This document shows positions 1 to 7,060 of a DNA stretch of 28,007 bases, piece after piece. Source of the stretch: an uncultured Eubacteriales bacterium. Its GTDB lineage: Bacteria; Bacillota; Clostridia; Oscillospirales; CAG-272. The DNA lies in assembly GCA_900545935.1 (NCBI GenBank), contig URAP01000024.1:1-28007 (forward strand), in the 5' to 3' direction. Made by a program: the position numbers and the translations under genes. The notes beneath the pieces are model-generated. The model worked only from the letters and a program-made list of their open reading frames with translations. It was not told where the DNA came from and did not search any database. Numbering within the stretch: position 1 is the first letter of the stretch; every line of letters begins with the position of its first letter.

Positions 1-116
1 TGGCTGGGGACGCACCCGAACCGCTGCGCCAGGTCACTGCGCTGCAGCTCCAGCACGCCGTTGGCCTCATCCAATGCGTCCTGAATGAATCCCGCGATCA
101 AATCCGAAATACCCAT
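1..116 (-). CDS. ctsR: CtsR transcriptional repressor, N-terminal part (runs off the window)
   Basis: The reverse strand encodes a protein starting MGISDLIAGFIQDAL, followed by EANGVLELQRSDLAQRFGC, which is the characteristic N-terminus of CtsR, the winged-helix repressor of class III heat-shock genes (clpC, clpP, clpE, mcsAB). Only about 38 codons are inside the window; the DNA-binding wing and dimerisation domain lie beyond position 1. The start at 116 follows a GGGAGGAAGC Shine-Dalgarno stretch (119-128 on the plus strand). Two CtsR-type heptad repeats flank its promoter, so autoregulation is expected. Family knowledge: ctsR usually heads a ctsR-mcsA-mcsB-clpC operon, which would lie to the left. 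This stretch may derive from a different genome than the DNA to the right of ~770. Confidence 0.88.
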   Translation of the reverse strand, partial: MGISDLIAGFIQDALDEANGVLELQRSDLAQRFGCVPS

Positions 117-138
117 GTTTGCTTCCTCCCATCTTGAC

Positions 139-155
139 TTTGACTTTCTTTGACC
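139..155 (-). promoter_or_regulatory. CtsR box 1
   Basis: The reverse strand reads GGTCAAA-GAA-AGTCAAA, matching the known CtsR operator (two direct heptads RGTCAAA separated by 3 nt). It lies just downstream of the predicted ctsR transcription start. An additional partial heptad (AGTCAA) continues to 134. Confidence 0.88.
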
Positions 156-163
156 TTGATTGT

Positions 164-191
164 AGTATAGCACTGAAACCCACAAAGTCAA
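164..191 (-). promoter_or_regulatory. ctsR promoter (-35/-10)
   Basis: On the reverse strand TTGACT (186-191) and TATACT (164-169) are separated by 16 bp, a good vegetative sigma-A promoter reading toward ctsR. It is bracketed by the two CtsR boxes, so a bound repressor would block polymerase. Confidence 0.7.
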
Positions 192-200
192 TAGGTAATC

Positions 201-217
201 TTTGACTTTCCTTGACT
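201..217 (-). promoter_or_regulatory. CtsR box 2
   Basis: The reverse strand reads AGTCAAG-GAA-AGTCAAA, a second direct heptad pair with the same GAA spacer, upstream of the ctsR -35 element. One base departs from the consensus heptad. Together with box 1 it fits CtsR autoregulation. Confidence 0.8.
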
Positions 218-295
218 TTTTTGAAAACAATCTGTGAACAGGTGTGTTTATTTGTTTTCTTTTGCCAAAATGAAACTTTTCCCTATAGATTATAC

Positions 296-323
296 TTGCT
301 TTTTGAATTTCTTGTGTTACAAT
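296..323 (+). promoter_or_regulatory. Probable promoter of the ferredoxin gene
   Basis: TTGCTT (296-301), a 16-bp spacer and TACAAT (318-323) lie 31 bp upstream of the ferredoxin start codon. The leader also holds a GGAGG ribosome site at 342-346. Confidence 0.5.
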
Positions 324-353
324 GGGGGTACAAATCTTAATGGAGGTGCTCTT

Positions 354-524
354 ATGGCTTATAAGATCAGTTCTGCCTGCGTCAGCTGCGGCGCTTGTGC
401 AGATGCTTGCCCCGTGGGTGCTATTTCTCAGGGTGATGATCGTTACGTCATCGATGCCGGCGCTTGCCTGGACTGCGGTTCCTGCGCGGATACCTGCCCC
501 AATGGTGCGATCTCTCAGGAGTAA
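354..524 (+). CDS. 2[4Fe-4S] ferredoxin, clostridial type
   Basis: A 56-residue electron carrier with two CxxCxxCxxxCP motifs (C9, C12, C15, C19 and C38, C41, C44, C48), the pattern that ligates two [4Fe-4S] clusters in clostridial ferredoxins. In anaerobes it carries low-potential electrons between pyruvate:ferredoxin oxidoreductase, hydrogenases and other oxidoreductases in the cytoplasm. The length is the usual one. The start at 354 was chosen because a TGGAGG ribosome site lies 7 nt upstream and the family begins MAYKI/MAYVI; the longer in-frame reading from 234 adds no conserved residues. It is divergent from ctsR, monocistronic by its terminator, and followed by the methyltransferase start. 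Confidence 0.93.
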   Translation: MAYKISSACVSCGACADACPVGAISQGDDRYVIDAGACLDCGSCADTCPNGAISQE

Positions 525-535
525 GATCTACTTAA

Positions 536-573
536 AAAATAAGGACGCGCTGCTTTGGCGCGTCCTTATTTTT
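536..573 (+). terminator. Rho-independent terminator of the ferredoxin gene
   Basis: A 10-bp perfect stem AAGGACGCGC (541-550) / GCGCGTCCTT (558-567) with a 7-nt loop is followed by a T-rich tail and preceded by A residues, 11 nt after the ferredoxin stop codon. Confidence 0.85.
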
Positions 574-592
574 GTCAGGGAACGGAGGCTTC

Positions 593-770
593 ATGGAACG
601 CAAGGACTTTCTCCGGCAGGGCGGCCCCTGCTTTTATTTTGATACGGAGCTCTTCGCACCGACGACCGACAGCTTTGCGCTCGGCTGGTTCGCCGCGCCG
701 AAGCGCGGCGAGCGCGTGTGCGACCTCGGCAGCGGCACGGGGCTGCTCGGCACGCTCCTGCTCGCGCGCG
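593..770 (+). pseudogene. tRNA1(Val) (adenine-N6)-methyltransferase-like N-terminus, cut off at ~770
   Basis: The first ~60 codons from ATG 593 (GGAGG at 584-588) encode a class I SAM-dependent methyltransferase start. FDTELFAPTTDSFALGWFA is followed by motif I, VCDLGSGTGLLGTLLLA, as in the TrmN6/YfiC family that modifies A37 of tRNA1(Val). The rest of the fold, including the expected NPPY catalytic motif, is missing. At ~765-790 the reading frame passes without a stop into a beta-structured surface protein with different base usage. An in-frame junction of unrelated folds with no linker points to an assembly chimera or, less likely, a genuine recombination. The methyltransferase identity is fairly secure; its status as a gene of this chromosome is not. 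Confidence 0.72.
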
Positions 771-3700
771 AGGAAACGCTGACGCTTGAAAACGCCACAA
801 TCAGCGTGACGACCGAAAACATAGCCATAGAAATCCGCAGCGGCATTGACACGCTGATCCTTAAAGGAAAAAACGAGATCAAATGGGCGGACGAAAGCGA
901 TAAGAAGACGAACATTTATGCGATCTCCGCCTCAAGCAGTTCCTTTCTCATCAAGGGAAACAGCCGTGAGGACAGCCTGACGGTCACGCTTCCCGGAACG
1001 ACGGGCGGGTATAAGTACGCTTATGCCATTTCAATGGGAAAATGTGAAATCCGTAACTGCTCGGTAGATATCACGGTGATCGGAGGCATGCAAAATGCCG
1101 GTGACAGCGTTGCGATCCGTGTGTCCGACTTAAAGGTAAAAAACGCGACGCTGGATATTATCGTCGGCAAAGACCGCCAAGGAAATGTGCAGAAAGCGAA
1201 GCAGGGCGCGAGTGTGTTTGCCACCGGTAGGATCTCAATCGAAAACTCGTATGTTCATGCGGGAATCTATTCGTCTTTAGATGCTCAACATGCCTACTAT
1301 TACGCAGCTTTGCAGGGTCAAGGCGGAATCACCTGCACAGACAGCATGGTTTATGCAGAGTCGGATGTTTTGCAAGCGGGAAGAACCATATGCTTAGACG
1401 GCGGAGACACGACTTTTTCCGTTAAAAACAGCATATTCAAGGCAAAAAGTAATCAATACGCATTCTCCGGCTACAAGCATGCAAAACCGACTTTCGAAAA
1501 CAGTCTGGTGGAGCTTGAGTCCAAGGATATCGTGATGCGCGGTCCCACCTTCGGAACCATAAGCGGCTTTACGAAGATCACCGCCACCGACAAGAACGGC
1601 AATGTCGCCACATATAAGCCCGGCGACGATCTCAGCACACTCAGCACCGATTCACGCAAGGTCGTGATCGAAAGTCAGATCCACTCTCACTGCGTTTGCG
1701 GCGGAAAAATTGCATCGGAGGGACATACGGTGCATTATCCGCTCATGTGGACACCTTGGACAAAGACGGATTCTCTCCCGACCGCGGCAGGAAACTACTA
1801 TCTGACGGGCAATGTGCTTCTGAAATCCAACTCCGATTATTTTATGCCCGACGGGGTGCAGATCTGCCTGAACGGATACGCCATCCGCGGCGTGGGCGGA
1901 ACGAGCAAACCGAAACTTTATGCAAACTCCGGCACGCTGACCGTAACCGACTGCGACACACGGGGAGCCATCGGGGATATCAAGATGTCGTCCGGTGAGC
2001 TGCTTGTGTACGGCGGCAAATTTGTCCGGGAGCTTATCATCGGAGAAACCGGCAGTTTTACCGCGGCGGACAGAGTCGGTATCGGCGCCGAGGTGACGAA
2101 TAAAGGCTTCATTTTCGGCGGCATATTTGACGGCGCTGTGATCAATGACGGCGGAACCATAAAAGGCGGAACCTTTAACGGCAGGGTCAATCTGAAAAGA
2201 GGCAATGTGATCGGCGGCATTTATTACGGAAGGGTGACATACGGCGGAGCGGTTATCCATGACAGCGCCTGCCGTTATCTGACCTTCGACACCGACGGCG
2301 GCAGCGCGATAGCAGCGCAGAGAGTTTTGCGCGGACAGAAGGCGACGCCCCCGACCGAAAAGCCCGTCAAGACGGGATATATTTTCAGCAGCTGGACAGG
2401 GTTTGATTATACGAAGCCGATGCTTGAGAATGCCAAGGCGACGGCGATATGGACGGTGTGCGACCACTCAGGAAACACCGCGCAGCTCTCCTGCACGGAG
2501 CCCGTAGCCTGCTCGGTCTGCGGCGGCACGATCGCGGCTTTGGGTCACGATTTCTCCGCATCCGTATGGCATCATGATAATTACACCCATTGGAAAAAAT
2601 GCGCCCGCTGTGATGCAAAGAATGATGAGAGCCCTCATGATTGGGACAGCGGCAATGTGACCGTGCCGTCTTCCTGCCTGACGGAGGGCGAAAGAACATA
2701 TACCTGTAACGAATGCGGCGTGATAAAAATCGAGCCGATTCAAGCAAACGGTCACAAATGGGATCAGGCATGGCAGTACGATGCGGCGCATCACTGGCAT
2801 GAGTGCCTCAACGCCGATTGTGATGTGAAGGATAACGATTCGGCAAAGGAAGGATACGGTGCGCACACCGGCGGTACGGCTACCTGCACCGCCGAGGCGA
2901 TATGCAAGTATTGTCATCAGTACTACGGAGAAAAGGATCCCGCCAACCATGAGGGCGGCACGCAGCAGTGGACAATAAGGACCGCTTACGTTCACGAGCA
3001 AAAATGGAGCTGCTGCGGCGCCGTTATCGTGGCGAGCGAAGATCACGAGTGGTCGGACGGTAAGTGCAGCGAGTGCGGATATGTGTGCCTGCACGACGAC
3101 ACGGATAAAAATCATATCTGCGATATTTGCAGCAAAGTGGTTTCCAATCACGAAGATGCAAACAAGGATCATGTTTGCGACTACTGCGGAAAGACCCTCT
3201 CCAACCATGAGGACTCAGATAAAGATCATGTCTGCGACTACTGCGATAAGGTAATCTCCAACCACGAGGACGCAGACAAAAACCACATCTGTGATTTCTG
3301 CGAGAAGATCATCTCCAACCATGAGGATGCGGATAATAATCACGTCTGTGACCTCTGCGGCAAAGCAATTTCCAACCATGAGGACGCGGATAAAGACCAC
3401 ATATGCGACTATTGCGAGAGAATCATCTCCAATCACGCAGACGCAGACAAAAAACACATCTGTGATTTCTGCGAGAAGATCATCTCCAACCATGAGGACG
3501 CAGATAAAGACCACATCTGCGACTATTGCGAGAAGATCATCTCCAACCATGAGGACGCGGATAATAATCACGTCTGTGACCTCTGCGGCAAAGCAATTTC
3601 CAATCACGCAGACGCAGACAAAAACCACCTCTGCGACTACTGCGGAAAGCCGATCTCCAACCATGAGGACGCGGATAAGGATCACGTCTGTGACCTCTGC

Positions 3701-4087
3701 GGCAAGGTGATCACCAATCATGTCGGTGGAAAGGCGACCTGCAAGAGCAAGGCGGTATGCGAAGCGTGTGGAAAGGTCTACGGCGAGCTTGACAAGGATA
3801 ATCACGCCAACCTCAGGCATATCGACGCAAAGGCGGCGACCAAGAGCACCGAGGGCAATATCGAGTATTGGTATTGCAGCGGCTGCGACAAATATTACGC
3901 TGATGCAGATGCGACCAAGGAAATCAAAAAAGCAGACACTATAACGGCGAAGCTGAAAGACGATTCCAAATCCCCGCAGACCGGCGACACAGGCAACCTT
4001 GCGCTATGGTTTGCCCTGCTGCTTGTCAGCGGCGGCGCTGCCATCGGCACAACGGTTGTCAGCAGAAAGAAAAAGCACAACAGATAA
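771..4087 (+). CDS. Sortase-anchored repeat-rich surface protein, 5'-truncated (joined to methyltransferase start)
   Basis: The open reading frame continues from 593 (1164 residues in total); residues ~61-1164 are surface protein. Order of parts: a beta-helix-like region rich in short TLT/NAT/DSMV strands (~61-360); an HxHCVCGG cluster followed by a second strand-rich region (~363-560); one InlB/Listeria-Bacteroides-type repeat (LTFDTDGG ... GYIFSSWTG, ~561-622); scattered CxxC pairs in GH- and NH-containing segments; an array of 19-residue CxxC repeats (~833-1041); then SPQTG (1127-1131), a hydrophobic helix and an RKKKHNR tail. The last three form a sortase cell-wall signal, so the protein should be exported and bound to peptidoglycan. 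The expected N-terminal signal peptide is absent, which supports the chimera interpretation. Ligand unknown; adhesion or metal binding are inferences only. Confidence 0.8.
3089..3715 (+). repeat. Eleven tandem 57-bp repeats coding NHEDADKDHxCDxCGKxIS units
   Basis: Eleven consecutive 19-residue units follow the pattern N-H-E/A-D-A/S-D-K/N-D/N/K-H-I/V-C-D-x-C-x-K-x-I-S; the first unit is more diverged. Each carries an acidic DxDxxH stretch resembling an EF-hand/dockerin-type calcium loop and one CxxC pair. A block with identical AATAATCACGTCTGTGACC sequence recurs exactly 228 bp (four units) apart, at ~3302 and ~3530, showing recent multi-unit duplication. Confidence 0.92.
3971..3985 (+). other. 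Sortase motif SPQTG
   Basis: The SPQTG pentapeptide, then a ~20-residue hydrophobic stretch (LALWFALLLVSGGAAIGTTV) and a basic tail, end the surface protein. This is a non-canonical LPxTG with S in place of L, common among clostridial sortase substrates. Confidence 0.85.
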
Positions 4088-4108
4088 CAAAGTAGTATAA
4101 CTCACACG

Positions 4109-4138
4109 GCGGCTATCGGAAACGGTAGCCGCTTTTTT
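4109..4138 (+). terminator. Terminator of the surface protein gene
   Basis: GCGGCTA (4109-4115) pairs with TAGCCGC (4126-4132), extended by a T-G and two G-C pairs to a GAAA loop, and is followed by six T residues. It starts 21 nt after the stop codon. Confidence 0.88.
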
Positions 4139-4269
4139 AATTTTGAAAAGTGCCGGACTTACGACACCGACCGCGGTATGGCGTTTGGCTTGAAAAGGGG
4201 GTGCGGTATAATGCTTGGCGATACGGTAGAGCCGCTGCCGACGGAAAGCTGTTGCAGGAGCTATGACCA

Positions 4270-4792
4270 ATGGCGGTGGACGAACAGACCTCCGACCGCA
4301 AAACGCTGATGAAGCAGGTGGAAAAAGCCAAAGCGCGGCTTGCGGAGATCGACATTATTATCTCCAACATCTATGAGGACAAAGCACTCGGTCGCATTAC
4401 CGAACACCGCTGCCTTGCCAAATACGATGCCAAGTCAAAAAAAACTGCAAAGCGAGATTGAGGAAATCGAAAATCATTTCTCTGCCGTGGATACGCGGCA
4501 GATCAACACAGAAATGTTTATTAAGAGCATCCGTAAGTACAGGGACATCCGCAAGCTCACTCCGCAGAGCGTCAGCGACTCGATCGACAAAATCGTGGTC
4601 GGCAAGCGGCAGAACATAGACAGCGTATTGGTTCAGCAATTTGATATTTATTATCGTTTCGTCGTTCTGAAATCACTGACAATAAAAAAGTGCCTTTCCG
4701 AAGTCCTCAGCAGTGAGCTAACCGCAAAGCACCGGCAGCAAAGCTGCCGGTGGATGAGCCGTAGAACTGCGGACCGCGCAAACATAGGCTGA
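4270..4792 (+). pseudogene. Serine recombinase C-terminal remnant, frameshifted
   Basis: Two overlapping frames together encode the C-terminal part of a large serine recombinase of the kind found on clostridial conjugative or mobilisable elements. The first frame (4270-4461) gives the coiled-coil segment KTLMKQVEKAKARLAEID followed by NIYEDKALGRITEHR. The second, taking over at a run of eight A (4437-4444), gives QKKLQSEIEEIENHFSAVD, FIKSIRKYRDIRKLTPQSV and QQFDIYYRFV, typical of the C-terminal DUF4368 region. The catalytic N-terminal resolvase domain with its serine, and most of the zinc-ribbon region, are missing upstream, where a stop codon (4264-4266) closes the frame. The homologous part ends near 4660; the open frame runs on to 4792 without recognisable sequence. 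It marks the decayed edge of a mobile element. Confidence 0.8.
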
Positions 4793-4890
4793 GCCGTTAA
4801 GCTCACCTCCGAAGCAGCAGCGCATGCAAATGAATATCTCCGTTCAATCTGCACTGCAAAGTTCTATTTCGTAATATTCGTTTGCCTCGC

Positions 4891-4924
4891 AGGTTCTGTT
4901 AAAAACGAGTTTTTAACAGAACCT
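4891..4924. repeat. Perfect 15-bp inverted repeat with 4-nt loop
   Basis: AGGTTCTGTTAAAAA (4891-4905) and its exact reverse complement (4910-4924) flank CGAG. No T-tract follows on either strand, so it is not a standard terminator. The GGTTCTGTT start resembles IS6-family terminal repeats (IS257/IS1216 type), but no transposase is nearby, so a collapsed insertion element is speculative. Confidence 0.7.
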
Positions 4925-4934
4925 TGATTATTTT

Positions 4935-5077
4935 TCACTTTTCCGGTCTGTTTTTGCACTCCCCTTTTGTGACAACCTCTACTGCATCTGCCGACCAAAC
5001 ATCCGTATAACCGTCTGTATCCGCAGGCTGAGGGCAAATAGCAATAGTAATATACCCCATAGCAAGATTTTTTTCAT
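4935..5077 (-). pseudogene. Possible small frameshifted lipoprotein or secreted peptide remnant
   Basis: From ATG 5077 on the minus strand (GAAAGG about 10 nt upstream) the frame reads MKKILLWGILLLLFALSL, a plausible signal peptide, but stops after 32 codons at 4979. The adjacent frame contains C-PQPADTDGYTDVWSADAVEVV and ends with a stop at 4935, so a single indel near the hydrophobic core would join a signal peptide and a lipobox-like cysteine to a short mature peptide. No homologue was recognised. It could also be a chance ORF or a 32-residue hydrophobic peptide. Confidence 0.3.
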
Positions 5078-5084
5078 ACACTCC

Positions 5085-5107
5085 AAACCTTTCAGAATTT
5101 CTGCGTC
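5085..5107 (+). promoter_or_regulatory. Candidate ECF-sigma promoter upstream of the sigma factor
   Basis: AAACC (5085-5089), a 14-nt spacer and CGTC (5104-5107) followed by TATATAG resemble the AAC ... CGTC architecture of ECF-sigma promoters, which are usually autoregulated. The inferred start near 5112-5116 would make a GTG start at 5115 leaderless and supports initiation at ATG 5151. Confidence 0.45.
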
Positions 5108-5150
5108 TATATAGGTGAAAGCTTTCGAGAGGAAAAGAGCCAAAAAACAA

Positions 5151-6791
5151 ATGAACAAAACAGTTACCGAAAAAATCATAGCCGAATATCTAAAGCCCAT
5201 ATTCGGTTTTGCACTGAAACGCTGCCGCAATATTCAAGATGCAGAGGATCTGTCGCAGGAGATCGCAGCCAAGGCATTTCGGATGCTTCTCATAAGGAAC
5301 GATATATCAGATGTCGACAAATACATCTGGACGGTTGCGCACAACACGCTAAGCAGCTATTATCGCAGCAATGCAAAAACCATCATCACTGCACCGATAG
5401 ACGAGTCGGCAGAACGAATCGCCGACCCGAGCAGCTCAGCAGAGTCGGACGACTCCGAGTCGACCGTTTCCCGACTGTATTCGGAGATAGCATATCTTTC
5501 CGGGATACAGCGGCGCATCGTAATCGCCTATTATTTTGAGAATCGCAAGCAGGCGGATATAGCAAAGGAGCTCGGCATCGCAGTCGGTACTGTCAAGTGG
5601 CATTTGTTTGAAGCGAAAAAGGAACTGAAAAGGGGTGTATCCATGACAAGAGAATACGGAAAGCTGAAATTTGATCCTATCAAATTCAAAGGGTGTCATA
5701 ATGACGGCACGATAGGCACAAAGGGGCACAACAGGAATTTCTTCCGCAGCGCACTTACTCAGAATATCGCCTATCTGATCCGAGACCGCTACAAGTCGGT
5801 GAACGAGATAGCCGATGAGCTCGGAGTATCTCCGGTCTACGTCGAGAGCGAGGTGACCTATCTCGAAAAATACGGATTCTTGCAGAAAAAGGGCGAGAAG
5901 TATATCTCGAGCTTTATAATCAATGTACCGGACGAGCATACAATAAAGCTGCAAGACGAGGTATACAGCCGCGCAGCCGAGCTTATCGCGGACGAGCTGT
6001 TCGACGGGCTGACCGAGAGCGGTCTGCTGCAGGATGCGCGCATTCGCGGCGGCATCTACGGCGATGCGAGAGACACAAACTTCATGCTTTGGTCGCTCAT
6101 TCCCTACTTAGTCGTAAACAGCGCAAAGCAGCTGCAAAATAATACGGTTAGCTTCGAGGAGGTCGCGACCATGCGTCCGGACGGCGGTTTTAATATCTGC
6201 TCCGCCGATATCCTTGTGCCGGGAATAGCCGAGCCGAAATACAATGACAGCATGGAAAAATTCTTCGGCTTCTGCCGGACATATTACGAGGATATGATGT
6301 TCTGGCACTGCGACAGCGAGTGGTCGGAGTGGCAGGTTGACGATACCTACCACAAAACCGTCGTACACGAACTCTCGCTTATCAAGCGGCTGCGCGACGG
6401 CGAACGGCTCTCCGATACCGATCTAACATTGCTCGCAGAGCGCGGATACATCTCGGTACAGCATGAAAACGGCAATATAAAGACCGTGACGCACTGCACC
6501 GTTCTCGGAAATTCGGGAATAAATGACGAGCTTATCGCCATCGCGTCAGGCGTAAAGGAGAAACACTGGGATGAGCTGTCCGCACTCCGCGACAGACTCA
6601 CACACGATATACTCGCAAAAACGCCGGAGCATCTGCGCAAGGCACGCATCTACGATATGCAGGATATCTTTTTCAGCGACCCGTGGCTCGTCGTTCATGT
6701 ACTGAAGCACCTTGAGGAAAACGGCAAGCTGAAAGCGCCCTCCGAGGAACAGAAAAAGATGATAATCTCCCTGATCTTCATCAACAAATAA
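5151..6791 (+). CDS. ECF-like RNA polymerase sigma factor with long C-terminal extension
   Basis: A 546-residue protein. Residues ~13-78 form sigma region 2 (IQDAEDLSQEIAAKAFR, then YIWTVAHNTLSSYYR) and ~118-165 sigma region 4 with a helix-turn-helix (RKQADIAKELGIAVGTVKWH). Ordinary ECF factors end here at ~170-180 residues; this one continues for ~380 more. The extension begins with a winged-helix-like segment (~204-258, YKSVNEIADELGVSPVYVES then LEKYGFLQKKGEKY) and continues into an unrecognised, mostly soluble region with no predicted membrane helix, suggesting built-in regulation rather than a separate anti-sigma factor. ATG 5151 was preferred to GTG 5115 because of the candidate promoter and the family N-terminus; AGAGGAAAAG at 5128-5137 is the only ribosome-site candidate. 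No partner gene is adjacent. Confidence 0.85.
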   Translation: MNKTVTEKIIAEYLKPIFGFALKRCRNIQDAEDLSQEIAAKAFRMLLIRNDISDVDKYIWTVAHNTLSSYYRSNAKTIITAPIDESAERIADPSSSAESDDSESTVSRLYSEIAYLSGIQRRIVIAYYFENRKQADIAKELGIAVGTVKWHLFEAKKELKRGVSMTREYGKLKFDPIKFKGCHNDGTIGTKGHNRNFFRSALTQNIAYLIRDRYKSVNEIADELGVSPVYVESEVTYLEKYGFLQKKGEKYISSFIINVPDEHTIKLQDEVYSRAAELIADELFDGLTESGLLQDARIRGGIYGDARDTNFMLWSLIPYLVVNSAKQLQNNTVSFEEVATMRPDGGFNICSADILVPGIAEPKYNDSMEKFFGFCRTYYEDMMFWHCDSEWSEWQVDDTYHKTVVHELSLIKRLRDGERLSDTDLTLLAERGYISVQHENGNIKTVTHCTVLGNSGINDELIAIASGVKEKHWDELSALRDRLTHDILAKTPEHLRKARIYDMQDIFFSDPWLVVHVLKHLEENGKLKAPSEEQKKMIISLIFINK

Positions 6792-6798
6792 TTGCTGC

Positions 6799-6837
6799 AC
6801 AGCCTCTGCGGAATCGACCGCAGAGGCTGTTCTTTAA
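6799..6837 (+). terminator. Terminator of the sigma factor gene
   Basis: A perfect 13-bp stem ACAGCCTCTGCGG (6799-6811) / CCGCAGAGGCTGT (6818-6830) with a 6-nt loop is followed by TCTTTAATT, 7 nt after the stop codon. Confidence 0.88.
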
Positions 6838-6969
6838 TTGCACGGAATAGTCATACAGGATGGTTAGGCAAAATTTATTCCGTTTCGCCGCTTATTGATG
6901 TTATCCCTATACTTGAAAAGCATCAAAGCAGCATAGGCGGCAAAATTCTGCCGAAGCCTTTCGCAATTA

Positions 6970-7016
6970 AAAGGCACAACAGACAACCACTATCGGTCGG
7001 TCTGCCGTGCCTTTTT
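6970..7016. terminator. Hairpin terminator between convergent genes
   Basis: AAAGGCAC and CAGAC (6970-6984) pair with GTCTG and GTGCCTTT (7000-7014) around a 2x2 mismatch. T5 follows on the plus strand and a TTTTAAT tail on the minus strand, so it can end the ZIP transporter transcript and act in both directions. Confidence 0.72.
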
Positions 7017-7060
7017 GCCTCGTCTAATCAGCGGTGCGGTTCAGAAGCCCCGATCAATTA

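Larger units (their letters stand above)
4793..5150. other. Intergenic region between recombinase remnant and sigma factor
   Basis: No intact gene was recognised. The region holds a perfect 15-bp inverted repeat (4891-4924), a possible frameshifted lipoprotein remnant on the minus strand (4935-5077) and a candidate ECF-type promoter (5085-5107). Confidence 0.6.

Noticed and set aside
1652..2467. Long minus-strand ORF of 271 codons inside the surface protein
   Set aside because: Antisense shadow of a repetitive coding region; no ribosome site or recognisable domain, while the plus-strand frame has clear domains and a sortase signal.
3089..3715. Considered as a CRISPR-like array because of regular 57-bp repeats
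   Set aside because: The repeats are contiguous without unique spacers and keep one reading frame throughout; they are protein-coding.
3215..3820. Minus-strand ORF with regular VGD/EVTDV repeats
   Set aside because: The periodicity is the complement of the 57-bp coding repeats; it has no independent support.
4979..5230. 83-codon minus-strand ORF overlapping the sigma factor start
   Set aside because: The part upstream of 5077 is antisense to the sigma factor; only the MKKILLWG start at 5077 was kept, as a weak remnant candidate.
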